64,000 bases of DNA from Ferruginibacter sp. (GTDB taxonomy: Bacteria; Bacteroidota; Bacteroidia; Chitinophagales; Chitinophagaceae). The translations under genes and the position numbers were made by a program. The notes beneath the pieces are model-generated. The model did not search any database, was not told the origin of the DNA, and worked only from the letters and a program-made list of their open reading frames with translations. The stretch covers positions 868,001 through 932,000 of the forward strand of contig JAHBTO010000001.1 of the NCBI GenBank assembly GCA_019638525.1, given 5' to 3'. Positions within the stretch are counted from its first letter, which is position 1; every line of letters starts with the position of its first letter. Shown here piece by piece: positions 55,390 to 63,660 of the stretch.

Positions 55390-55644
55390 TTAAGCTTTAT
55401 TGTTCATTAGCCTTGTAACCGTTAAAGCCAATGAACGCAAGGTTTTAAAATTTTCGGGTAATAATTGTTCATCAGGTATGGCAATGCCAAACTTGCGTTC
55501 AATAAAAAGGATTATTTCTACCGTTGAAAAAGAATCAATGCCGGCTTTTTTCAGGTCGGTGTCGGCATCTATCGAAACAGCCTCAGCCAAAATATTTTTT
55601 TCGATGTACTTTTTTATTTCTTCTATTATGCTGTTTGTATTCAT
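55390..55644 (-). CDS. Free-standing acyl/peptidyl carrier protein
   Basis: The 84-residue acidic helical protein has the phosphopantetheine site AGIDSFSTVEI with Ser38. It lies between the exporter permease (stop three bases before its start) and the condensation protein. No phosphopantetheinyl transferase or ketosynthase is nearby, so it is a dedicated carrier rather than part of a polyketide line. Fatty-acid ACPs usually have DSLDT; the FSTVEI form fits secondary-metabolism carriers. Confidence 0.9.
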   Translation of the reverse strand: MNTNSIIEEIKKYIEKNILAEAVSIDADTDLKKAGIDSFSTVEIILFIERKFGIAIPDEQLLPENFKTLRSLALTVTRLMNNKA

Positions 55645-55647
55645 GTG

Positions 55648-56931
55648 TTACACATTTCTTTTTTTTCGGTTTGCCAAATGAGCTATTGCCATCATTACAA
55701 AAAAGAAGGCCATTAATTTTAATACATCGGGTAAAATATCATTAACGGTACCGCCTCTTAAAAATAATTTATAAAAACCTTCCAGCGACCAGTTTAATGG
55801 CGAGTAAGAACTGATAGTACGCATCACTTGGGGCATTACATAACTTGGTACCCAAATGCCACCTAGCGCCGATAATAAAAGTATGGATAGTGAACCCATA
55901 ATTGCCGCCTGGTGATCGGTAGTAGCTAATGTACCAACCGCTACGCCAAAACCGGTAGCTGCAAATCCGGTAGCAAGTGTTAAAAGTAAAATACCAGCCA
56001 TGCTGTTACCTAAAACCAATGCCGGTAATCCTAATTGTGGTAATAAGAACTTACCTACTGCAAGCATCAGCAAAAATTGCAACAGGCAAACTATTACATA
56101 CACAATTATTTTTCCGTTTATTAATAACAGGTAAGGCGTAGGCATAGTGTGTAACCTAAATACACTGCCTTCGGTTTTTTCTTTAAGGATGCTGTTTGAT
56201 AAGGGGATGGCAATGAAGAACATGGCAAAGATTGTCCATGCAGGTACATTATGTTGTACAGCATTTGGGATAATTTTATCAGATGCTGTTGAAGCAAAGA
56301 TTTCTTTATAATGGATAATCTGTGATTTTTTATATGAATTTGTAGGCGCATTTTGCCTGTCGGGGATTACATCGGCAATTTGTTCCGAAAAAGACTGGAA
56401 CATAATTTTTGTTTTTACTTCCGATATAAATTCTCTCAGGTTACTGGTAACTGCATTTAAAAAAGATTTTTTTGCAACCGGGTCAATTAAAATAGTTATT
56501 TCAACAGAGTCTTGTTGTTGTTGAAGGCTGTCGCTGCCATTCATGGTTTCATCTACCAGCGCCGATACATTTTTCCTGATAGCTGTAGTGGCGCCTTTAG
56601 GTATTACAATGCCAAGCAAAAAATTTCCTTCGCTAACCGCTTTCTTTGCCAGTTCAGCAGTGGCTGGCTTTCCATCTATGCTATCAACAAGGTAACATAA
56701 ATCATTTTGCATCAACCCCTGTTTAATATTATATCCCAGCGAATCGTTATCATCATTTACAAAAACAATGGGAATACCTTTTTCATTGATGGATTTAAAA
56801 GCCGAATCTTGTATCAGCGTCATCACCAGTATCAATGCCACCGGCATAACAAATAAAACAGCAAGGCCTACTTTATCTCTTAATAACAGCAGCGCTTCTT
56901 TTTTAACCGTAGCAAGCAATTTATTCAGCAT
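55648..56931 (-). CDS. ABC-2 type exporter permease
   Basis: The 427-residue protein has one N-terminal membrane helix (GLAVLFVMPVALILVMTLI), a large periplasmic loop and a cluster of five C-terminal membrane segments, the usual ABC-2 (PF12698) plan. It starts with ATG at 56931, overlapping the TGA of the ATP-binding subunit gene, although a frame is open to 57069. Together the two form an exporter that should move the product made by the ACP-linked genes. Confidence 0.9.
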   Translation of the reverse strand: MLNKLLATVKKEALLLLRDKVGLAVLFVMPVALILVMTLIQDSAFKSINEKGIPIVFVNDDNDSLGYNIKQGLMQNDLCYLVDSIDGKPATAELAKKAVSEGNFLLGIVIPKGATTAIRKNVSALVDETMNGSDSLQQQQDSVEITILIDPVAKKSFLNAVTSNLREFISEVKTKIMFQSFSEQIADVIPDRQNAPTNSYKKSQIIHYKEIFASTASDKIIPNAVQHNVPAWTIFAMFFIAIPLSNSILKEKTEGSVFRLHTMPTPYLLLINGKIIVYVIVCLLQFLLMLAVGKFLLPQLGLPALVLGNSMAGILLLTLATGFAATGFGVAVGTLATTDHQAAIMGSLSILLLSALGGIWVPSYVMPQVMRTISSYSPLNWSLEGFYKLFLRGGTVNDILPDVLKLMAFFFVMMAIAHLANRKKRNV

Positions 56932-57683
56932 CAGTCTCTCAGTTTTCGGTTGGTTAAATTTAAAAATAAGGCTTCCAGGTTTGCAGCGCCGGTATTGTTG
57001 TTGATTAATTCCGTCGGTGTACCAACAGTTAATAATTTCCCATGGTCGATGATAGAAACCCTTGTACAAAAATTTTCCGCCTCTTCCATGTGATGCGATG
57101 TATAAATGATGGTAGTGCCTGCTGCATTTATCTCTTTTAAATGTTCAATAATCACATTACGGCTCTGTACATCTACACCAACTGTGGGTTCGTCTAAAAA
57201 TAAAATTTTGGGTTGGTGTAAAATGCCCGCAATCAAGTTTACTCTTCTTTTCATTCCGCCAGAATAAGTTGAAACCTGTCTTTTGCCTGTATCTTTCAAT
57301 CCAAGTTTTTCAAGCCAAAACTCAATCCGGTTTTTTAAATTTTTTCCGTGTAATCCATACATGCTGCCATAAAAAGCTAAGTTTTCACGTGCCGATAATG
57401 TAGGATAAAGAGCTATATCCTGCGGTACAATGCCTATGATTTTTTTTATTAAGGGTAATTCTTCGTACAGGTTTTTGCTATCAATAACAATTTTGCCGCT
57501 ACTTGGTGCAAACAAACCACACAAGATGGAGATGGTGGTTGTTTTGCCTGCGCCATTTGGCCCCAGCAAGCCAAAAATTTCGTTTCGGTTTATTGAAAAT
57601 GAAATACCGTTTACGGCAGGTTCTTCGGCATGTTTAAATGTCTTGGTTAAATTTTCTATTTCTATTATGGCCGTATTACTCAT
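56931..57683 (-). CDS. ABC transporter ATP-binding subunit
   Basis: The 250-residue ATPase has Walker A GPNGAGKTT at 41-49, the signature YSGGMKRRVNL, Walker B ILFLDEPTVGVD and the switch His in YTSHHMEEA. It is of the DRA/NodI type that drives ABC-2 permeases. It precedes its permease with a one-base stop-start overlap and follows crtD by 79 bases on the same strand. Confidence 0.95.
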   Translation of the reverse strand: MSNTAIIEIENLTKTFKHAEEPAVNGISFSINRNEIFGLLGPNGAGKTTTISILCGLFAPSSGKIVIDSKNLYEELPLIKKIIGIVPQDIALYPTLSARENLAFYGSMYGLHGKNLKNRIEFWLEKLGLKDTGKRQVSTYSGGMKRRVNLIAGILHQPKILFLDEPTVGVDVQSRNVIIEHLKEINAAGTTIIYTSHHMEEAENFCTRVSIIDHGKLLTVGTPTELINNNTGAANLEALFLNLTNRKLRD

Positions 57684-57762
57684 GTATGGGGTAAGCCTGT
57701 TTTAACTGAATTTATTTTTTGAAAAAATATGTGGGGCAAATTTAAACTAAATAAGCCGCCTT

Positions 57763-59238
57763 TTATTTAATTAAGCCGGTTGTAATTTTTGCCGATAACA
57801 AACAAAGCGGAATACTGGGCCCCGGGTGTACACTACCTCCGCAGAAATATAAATTTTTAATGTCTTTCGAAAAATTTGCATGGCGTAAAAAAGCTGCAAA
57901 CTTATTGTTGGAGCTGTTGCCATAGATGGCGCCAAAAGCGCTGGAAGTGCGGCTTTCAATAACCCGGGGGTCAAATACCATTTCACTTTCAATCAGTGGC
58001 CTTATATCTGTTTTTAAAATGCGGTTTATTTTTTTAATCATATTCTCACGGGCTTCGGCAATAAATGCATCCCAGTTTTGGCCCTGGTTATTTGGTACAT
58101 TGATGAACGAAAACCAGTTTTCGCAACCGGGTGGTGCATCACCGGGCGTATGTTTGCTGGTGATGTTTACGTAAATAGTAGGATCGTGGTAAATAGATTT
58201 TTTTGCAAAGATGCAGTTGAACTCTGCTTCGTAATCATCTGCAAAAAAAATATTGTGCAACCCAAGTTGTGTAAACTCTTTTTTAATACCCCAGTAAAAA
58301 ATAATTCCCGAACTGGATTTTGGCTGGTCTAAAGTTTTGGCAGGCCTTTTGGCTGTTGGCATCAGTTTTTTATAACTGTTATATACATCCATATTGCTGA
58401 TGATGATATCAAAATCCTGTATGCCATCATTGGTTTTAATACCGGTAGCTTTTTTATTATTAATAATAATTTCTTTTACAGGGGTTGAATATTTAAATGC
58501 TACCCCAATATCTTTTGCAAGTTGTGCTAATGATGATGTAATGCTATACATACCACCAACAGGATAAAACGCACCCTTTACAATTTCTACATGTGCAATT
58601 ACATTTAAAGTAGCTGGCGATAAGTAGGGGCTGGAGCCGTTATAAGTAGCGTACCGGTTAAATACCTTTACCAACCTTGTATCTTTAAATGCTTTTTGGT
58701 TAGCGCCGTTCATGGTATCAAAAGCGCCTATTTTTCCAAAATTTAAAATACCTTTTAGTACGGGCCAGGTAAAAAAGTTTTTAAGCCTGTGTAACGAGTT
58801 TTTTAAAAAAACTTCTTCGGTAAGGTTGTATATGGTTTCTGTTTTGTTGAGATATTTTATGATATCTTCTTTTTTGTCGTTGGTTTTTGCAGCAAGTTGT
58901 TCTGCAAATTTCTCTTTCCCGTGATAAGCATCCAGGCAGGTACCATCTTCAAAAAAATATTTATAAACGGGGTCTAATGGGATATAATTAAAATGATCAC
59001 GGGGGTTTTTGCCCGAGAGGATGAACAATTCATCCACATATTGCGGCATGGTAAAAACCGATGGTCCCATATCAAAGCGGTAACCATCCTTACTTTCCGA
59101 CGAACATTTGCCACCCGGAAAAGCGTTGGCTTCAAACACGGTTACTTTGTAACCTTTATTACGCATGCGTATGGCAGCACCTAATCCTGATACGCCTGCC
59201 CCTATTACTGCACAGGATTTATTATTTTCTGTAATCAT
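57763..59238 (-). CDS. crtD: 1-Hydroxycarotenoid 3,4-desaturase
   Basis: The 491-residue flavoprotein belongs to the CrtI/CrtD family: AVIGAGVSGLGAAIRM, FEANAFPGGKCSS, FDMGPSVFTMPQYVDELF, and the C-terminal NLYFCGGSVHPGPSIPLCLLS. These forms, and FYWGIKKEF, are closer to CrtD than to the CrtI at 46442. It would put the 3',4' double bond into the hydrated psi end made by CruF. It is on the opposite strand, separated from the other crt genes by the ACP/ABC island. Confidence 0.9.
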   Translation of the reverse strand: MITENNKSCAVIGAGVSGLGAAIRMRNKGYKVTVFEANAFPGGKCSSESKDGYRFDMGPSVFTMPQYVDELFILSGKNPRDHFNYIPLDPVYKYFFEDGTCLDAYHGKEKFAEQLAAKTNDKKEDIIKYLNKTETIYNLTEEVFLKNSLHRLKNFFTWPVLKGILNFGKIGAFDTMNGANQKAFKDTRLVKVFNRYATYNGSSPYLSPATLNVIAHVEIVKGAFYPVGGMYSITSSLAQLAKDIGVAFKYSTPVKEIIINNKKATGIKTNDGIQDFDIIISNMDVYNSYKKLMPTAKRPAKTLDQPKSSSGIIFYWGIKKEFTQLGLHNIFFADDYEAEFNCIFAKKSIYHDPTIYVNITSKHTPGDAPPGCENWFSFINVPNNQGQNWDAFIAEARENMIKKINRILKTDIRPLIESEMVFDPRVIESRTSSAFGAIYGNSSNNKFAAFLRHANFSKDIKNLYFCGGSVHPGPSIPLCLLSAKITTGLIK

Positions 59239-59256
59239 AATCTTACTTGCGTAAAA

Positions 59257-60531
59257 TTAGCTGATTTCATACAATTCTTCCCACCTGGTGGTATGGCGCA
59301 TACTCCTGTACTCCTGCCGCATTCTCCAATTTTTTTTTGTACCTGCAGCAGCAAATTTCACCATTTCGTCACGCATGCTGAAGTTTACATTGTCAATCAC
59401 ATGCATAAGAGTTTTTGCATTATCATTTGCCGGGGCGGCAAACAGGTTATACTGCACCGATGTATCGGGTACAATATTGCCCAGCATCACGCCTGCTTTC
59501 AGGTATCTTGATCCGTTGTTGTATAATTTCTCTATCAGCATGCTGGCATGTGCTATCAGTTCGTTGGTTAATGAAGTTGCGATAGGCAGTATGCTGTATA
59601 ACCCTTTGGTTGCAGGGCGATAGCTGTACTCGTTACCGGGATAATCGTTGGTAACCACAAACACATGCACAAGGCCTGCAGCGCCCGATTGCCTGCGTAA
59701 TTTTTCGGCAGCCCGGCTGGTATAGCTGGCAATAGCTTCTTTTAGCTGGGCTAATTCAAAAACCGGTTTGCCAAACATACGGGTGGTGGCAATCATTTTC
59801 TTTTTCTTTAACGGGTCTTTCATTTCAATGCAGGCATGGCCTTGCAATTCTTTTATCAGTCGTATGCCAACCACGCCGCCCAGGTTTTTGTGGGCCCATT
59901 CTTCGCTCATGTTACGAAGTTTCCAGGCGGTATCAATACCAAGCCAGTGCAGTTTTTCTGCACTGCGGGCGCCTACGCCCCAAACAGTTTGCACCGGTGT
60001 ACTTTCAAGGGCTTCACGTATTTGGCCGGCTGTTAATAAAGCTACCGTGCCCTGTGTAGCTACCTTGTTTTTTTTGGCAATATGGTTGGCTACTTTGGCC
60101 AATGTTTTGGTTGGGGCAATGCCCACCGAAACCGGTACACCCGTCCATTGCTCTACCGTATTACAGATATGCAGCCCGTAATTCCACATGGCCGATTCCC
60201 TGATGCCTTCCAGGTCGGCAAAGGCTTCATCAACAGAATATACTTCTACATGCTGGCACAACGTACGCAGGGTTTCCATCACCCGCCAGCTCATATCTCC
60301 ATATAAATGATAATTGCTGGAGAACACCGCAACTTTGTGTTGCTCCAAAATTTCTTTTGCTTCATAATAAGGGCCGGCCATTTTTATACCAAGCGCTTTT
60401 GCCTCATCTGTACGGGATACAATGCAGCCATCGTTATTGCTGAGTACAACAACAGGCTTGCCATTTAGCGATGGTTTAAAAACCCGTTCGCAGGCGGCAT
60501 AAAAACTGTTACAATCTATAATAGCTTTCAT
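59257..60531 (-). CDS. umuC: Y-family DNA polymerase V catalytic subunit
   Basis: The 424-residue translesion polymerase has DCNSFYAACERVF with the first catalytic Asp, VYSVDEAFADL with the Asp-Glu pair, GVPVSVGIAPTKTLAKVANHIAKK and VWGVGARSAEKLHWLGI. Its ATG at 60531 overlaps the TGA of umuD (ATGA), so the pair is translationally coupled; an upstream in-frame ATG at 60579 lies inside umuD. It bypasses DNA lesions as the polymerase of Pol V. Confidence 0.96.
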   Translation of the reverse strand: MKAIIDCNSFYAACERVFKPSLNGKPVVVLSNNDGCIVSRTDEAKALGIKMAGPYYEAKEILEQHKVAVFSSNYHLYGDMSWRVMETLRTLCQHVEVYSVDEAFADLEGIRESAMWNYGLHICNTVEQWTGVPVSVGIAPTKTLAKVANHIAKKNKVATQGTVALLTAGQIREALESTPVQTVWGVGARSAEKLHWLGIDTAWKLRNMSEEWAHKNLGGVVGIRLIKELQGHACIEMKDPLKKKKMIATTRMFGKPVFELAQLKEAIASYTSRAAEKLRRQSGAAGLVHVFVVTNDYPGNEYSYRPATKGLYSILPIATSLTNELIAHASMLIEKLYNNGSRYLKAGVMLGNIVPDTSVQYNLFAAPANDNAKTLMHVIDNVNFSMRDEMVKFAAAGTKKNWRMRQEYRSMRHTTRWEELYEIS

Positions 60532-60959
60532 ACATTTCTTATGATATAAATTACCACGCCCCATATCTTGAAATCGCAAAATTCGCTTACTTCAATTGGC
60601 GATAGCCTGGCTGTTTCGGGTACCAGCCGCAGGCGGTTGATTGTTTTTTCGTACCGCCGTATCAGCATTTCGCCATCAATAACAGCAATTACAATTTTGC
60701 CGTTTTGCGGGGTAAGGCTCCTGTCTACAATTACAATATCGCCGTGGTAAATTCCTGCGTTTACCATGCTGTTGCCGCTCACTCTCATAAAAAAAGTTGC
60801 AGGCTTGTTGCGGATGAGCTGCTCATTCAGGTCAATACCCCGTTCCATATAATCGTCTGCAGCGGCGGTAAAACCTGTGGCATTGGCGCTGCTTACATCC
60901 TGCTGTGTAAAGGCTTTGCTACCGCTGTAGCGGCTGCCAAAAAACTTTTCTACTTCCAT
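60528..60959 (-). CDS. umuD: UmuD-like S24 peptidase subunit with altered catalytic residue
   Basis: The 143-residue protein aligns with UmuD throughout: a cleavage region at Thr28-Gly29 before FTAAADDYMERGIDLNE, the catalytic Ser64 in VSGNSM, and GIYHGDIVIVDRSL. The position of the catalytic Lys (Lys97 in E. coli, 37 residues after the Ser) is Arg101 here, in DGEMLIRRYEK, and the residue before the cleavage Gly is Thr instead of Cys or Ala. Self-cleavage may therefore be weak or absent. It is the first gene of umuDC. Confidence 0.9.
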   Translation of the reverse strand: MEVEKFFGSRYSGSKAFTQQDVSSANATGFTAAADDYMERGIDLNEQLIRNKPATFFMRVSGNSMVNAGIYHGDIVIVDRSLTPQNGKIVIAVIDGEMLIRRYEKTINRLRLVPETARLSPIEVSEFCDFKIWGVVIYIIRNV

Positions 60960-60980
60960 AAAAAATAATTTTAAATACCA

Positions 60981-61011
60981 AATTATTTAGTAAATTTATG
61001 CTAAAATAATT
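60981..61011. promoter_or_regulatory. Imperfect palindrome between umuDC and the 2H-like gene
   Basis: AATTATTTAG and CTAAAATAATT are inverted repeats with one extra base in the second arm. An inner ATTTA-N-TAAAT palindrome overlaps the first arm. The site sits in the 86-base divergent region and is a candidate shared operator for both transcription units. Confidence 0.35.
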
Positions 61012-61045
61012 AGTGTTTGAAATTTTACTCAAAAAATTATTTGTT

Positions 61046-61654
61046 ATGGAAACAACATTAACACAAATGCCGGGCTACAGGCTGTATGAGTATGTATTGA
61101 TACTGAACCCGCATGAGGAACTGCGGCATAAGATTGAAAAAGCCAGGAAAGAATTACAGGATACATACCATATCCTGCAACCACATACGGGGCGGCCCAA
61201 TATTACACTGGTAAGGTTTGCTGCAACACCGGCAATGGAAGAAAAGATTATTAACCGGCTGCAACAGGTAGCTATGGCCGAAAAACCATTTATTGTTGAA
61301 TTGAGGGATTTTGGCAGTTACCCAATGCATGCCATTTTTATCCGTATTGCCAACCAGCCCCGGGTGTTGCAACTGGTAAAAAAACTGAAGCAGGCAAGGG
61401 TGCTCATGAAAGCATCGGGGGAAGATCCGCATTTTTTGCTTGATCCGCAGATTGCACTGGCTGGCCGGATACCAAAGGAAAAATATCTTGAAGCCATGAA
61501 GCAATACCTTAAAAAAAGTTTCACCGGTCGTTTTTTGGCCGATGCATTCCTGTTGCTGCGAAAAGGTAAAAACGAAAAAAGATACGAGATAGTAAGGCGC
61601 TTTGAATTTGAATATTTACCTGTGAATGCCGAGCAGGGAAACCTATTTCAATAA
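61046..61654 (+). CDS. 2'-5' RNA ligase-like (2H) protein with degenerate active site
   Basis: The 202-residue protein has the 2H-fold layout with LYEYVLILNPHEELRHKI, a first motif region PNITLVRF and a second LLDPQIALAGRI. In active 2H phosphoesterases each region carries H-x-T/S; here they read Asn52-Ile-Thr and Gln135-Ile-Ala, so both catalytic His are missing. It is probably an RNA- or nucleotide-binding relative. ATG at 61046 is chosen over an earlier GTG at 61013. Its last 12 bases overlap the end of the convergent SRAP gene, and it is divergent from umuDC. Confidence 0.8.
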   Translation: METTLTQMPGYRLYEYVLILNPHEELRHKIEKARKELQDTYHILQPHTGRPNITLVRFAATPAMEEKIINRLQQVAMAEKPFIVELRDFGSYPMHAIFIRIANQPRVLQLVKKLKQARVLMKASGEDPHFLLDPQIALAGRIPKEKYLEAMKQYLKKSFTGRFLADAFLLLRKGKNEKRYEIVRRFEFEYLPVNAEQGNLFQ

Positions 61655-62362
61655 CGCCAGTTCGGGATAATAGAAAGGCATTTTTACTTCTTCCACATTT
61701 GAATTAAGGTTGCGTGAAGTAACAAGATTGCTGATAGTGTGGGCTGCAATTTCAGCATCGGGGTAAGGATTAAAAAACGAGCCAATCTCTGCTTTGCTAA
61801 GCTTTGCTGATAACCATTTTTTATACAATGATGCTGGTATGATGACGGGCATTCTTTCTTTACTGTTATGTATCCTTGCCATTGTAGGGTTGGCCTTGGT
61901 TGTAAGGATAGAAAACGTATTGATGTGTTCACCGGTTTCTTTATCTGTCCAGGATGAAAAAATTCCTGCAAAACAAAACAGGCGCCCGTTTTTTAAATAA
62001 ATATAATGTGGATATTTCTTTTTTTGAAAGTCCATCCATTCAAAAAAACCATCGGCAATAACAAGACAGCGTTGGTTTGTTATGGATGAACGGAAAGAAG
62101 GTTTTTCAAAAACAGTTTCGGAACGTGCATTTAAAGTTTGGGCTCTTAATTTATCTGCATCAGCTTTTGTTTTTACCCAATGCGGTATAAGGCCCCAGTT
62201 AAAAAGTTGCACAGCGCCGGGATTTGTTTGTGTAATCACGGGCATTTGTAAAAATGTAAACCCATTGGCATGATGAACAGGCTGCCATTCATCATCAAAA
62301 TGAACACCCAACTGAATTTCTATTTCAGTTCTTTCGATAGTTAATGAATAATGAAAACACAT
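61643..62362 (-). CDS. SRAP-domain protein (YedK/HMCES family)
   Basis: The 239-residue protein starts MCFHYS with catalytic Cys2, which forms a thiazolidine crosslink to abasic sites in single-stranded DNA. The family WGLIPHWVK, LNARSETVFEKPSFR, CLVIADGFFEWMD (active-site Glu) and HNSKERMPVII blocks are all present. It shields abasic sites during replication. Its start codon is five bases from that of the divergent radical SAM gene, and its 3' end overlaps the 2H-like gene. Confidence 0.95.
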   Translation of the reverse strand: MCFHYSLTIERTEIEIQLGVHFDDEWQPVHHANGFTFLQMPVITQTNPGAVQLFNWGLIPHWVKTKADADKLRAQTLNARSETVFEKPSFRSSITNQRCLVIADGFFEWMDFQKKKYPHYIYLKNGRLFCFAGIFSSWTDKETGEHINTFSILTTKANPTMARIHNSKERMPVIIPASLYKKWLSAKLSKAEIGSFFNPYPDAEIAAHTISNLVTSRNLNSNVEEVKMPFYYPELALLK

Positions 62363-62367
62363 AAATA

Positions 62368-63477
62368 ATGAGCGATAAATTACAACAAGACCATCATAAA
62401 GTTAAACCAACGGAGCATACCCAACAAGTTCAGTACATGCAGGGCCGTGGCGCACAGTTTAACACTAAAAACAGGTTTTTAAAAAATGAAATAAGCAAAG
62501 AGTATGTAGAAGCTGTTGACGACTGGGAAGAAAAAAACCTAGCCACACAATATATCGAACAACAATCAAAAACCATTGTAAATAAAGTTGAAAGTAAAGA
62601 TGTAGGCATGAGCTATAGCATGAACCCCTACGCAGGTTGCGAGCATGGTTGCATTTACTGCTATGCCCGTAATGTGCATGAATACTGGGGCTACAGCGCC
62701 GGCCTTGATTTTGAACAAAAAATACTGGTAAAGAAAAATGCACCGCAATTGTTGCGTAAATTTTTGATTCATCCCAAATGGGATGCTACACCTATTATGC
62801 TTAGCGGTAATACAGATTGTTACCAGCCTGCCGAACAAAAATACCGACTTACCAGGCAACTGCTTGAAGTGTGCAATGAATTTAACCAACCGGTAGGCAT
62901 ACTTACTAAAAACGCATGGATACTAAAAGATAAAGACCTGCTGCAGGAGATGGCCAAAAAACAGATTGTGTCGGCCATGGTTTCCATCACCTCTTTTAAT
63001 GAAGATTTGCGAAGGATGATGGAGCCAAGAACAGTAACTGCAAAACAAAAATTGAAAGTTATTAACGAACTAAGCAGCGCCGGTGTACGTATGGGCATTA
63101 TGATGGGGCCAATGATACCGGGCTTAAATGAACATGAAATGCAGCGCATTATGAAAGCGGCTGCCGATAATGGTGCTACGTTTACAGCATATACCTTCAT
63201 CCGATTAAATGGCGCTATTAAATTTTTATTTCACGACTGGCTGTTTAAAAATTTTCCTAACCATGCAGAAAAGGTTTGGCATTTAATAGAACAAAGCCAC
63301 GATGGCAAGGTTAACGACAGCCGGTGGGGTGTACGCATGAGGGGCGAAGGCAGCATTGCGGAAATGGTGGCACAACAATATAAAAAATACGGTAAACTGT
63401 ATAAGATGAATGCCGAAGAATGGCATTTGGATAGAAGCAAGTTTAGTGTGCCCGGCAGGCAGGGTAAATTGTTTTAA
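62368..63477 (+). CDS. Radical SAM protein, PA0069/Rv2578c (SplB-like) family
   Basis: The 369-residue protein has the radical SAM cluster motif in YAGCEHGCIYCYAR (Cys-x3-Cys-x2-Cys) and MLSGNTDCYQPAEQKYRLTR, both typical of the PA0069/Rv2578c family, distantly related to spore photoproduct lyase. The reaction is unknown. Its frequent neighbours, as here, are DNA-repair genes, which fits a nucleic-acid substrate but does not prove it. Confidence 0.92.
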   Translation: MSDKLQQDHHKVKPTEHTQQVQYMQGRGAQFNTKNRFLKNEISKEYVEAVDDWEEKNLATQYIEQQSKTIVNKVESKDVGMSYSMNPYAGCEHGCIYCYARNVHEYWGYSAGLDFEQKILVKKNAPQLLRKFLIHPKWDATPIMLSGNTDCYQPAEQKYRLTRQLLEVCNEFNQPVGILTKNAWILKDKDLLQEMAKKQIVSAMVSITSFNEDLRRMMEPRTVTAKQKLKVINELSSAGVRMGIMMGPMIPGLNEHEMQRIMKAAADNGATFTAYTFIRLNGAIKFLFHDWLFKNFPNHAEKVWHLIEQSHDGKVNDSRWGVRMRGEGSIAEMVAQQYKKYGKLYKMNAEEWHLDRSKFSVPGRQGKLF

Positions 63478-63484
63478 AATTATC

Positions 63485-63505
63485 AATGTTAGTCAATCTA
63501 ACATT
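63485..63505 (+). terminator. Weak hairpin after the radical SAM gene
   Basis: AATGTTAG and CTAACATT form an eight-pair stem with a five-base loop just after the stop codon. Only a few T residues follow, so termination is uncertain. Confidence 0.4.
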
Positions 63506-63611
63506 TAAGTAAAAAGATGTTGTGCCATCTAAACTTATTCATTCACTTCAACAACACAATAAAAAATAATTTTTCAAATAGATTATTCAACTTGTTGTAC
63601 AATGTTATGGT

Positions 63612-63642
63612 TTGGGAACTGATTTATTTTAAACTATTTTTA
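63612..63642 (+). promoter_or_regulatory. Candidate promoter for the phosphotransferase gene
   Basis: TTG (63612-63614), a 20-base spacer and TATTTTTA (63635-63642) are close to TTG-N19-TAnnTTTG. The ATG at 63661 is 19 bases further on. Confidence 0.4.
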
Positions 63643-63660
63643 CCCGGATAAAATATAACA

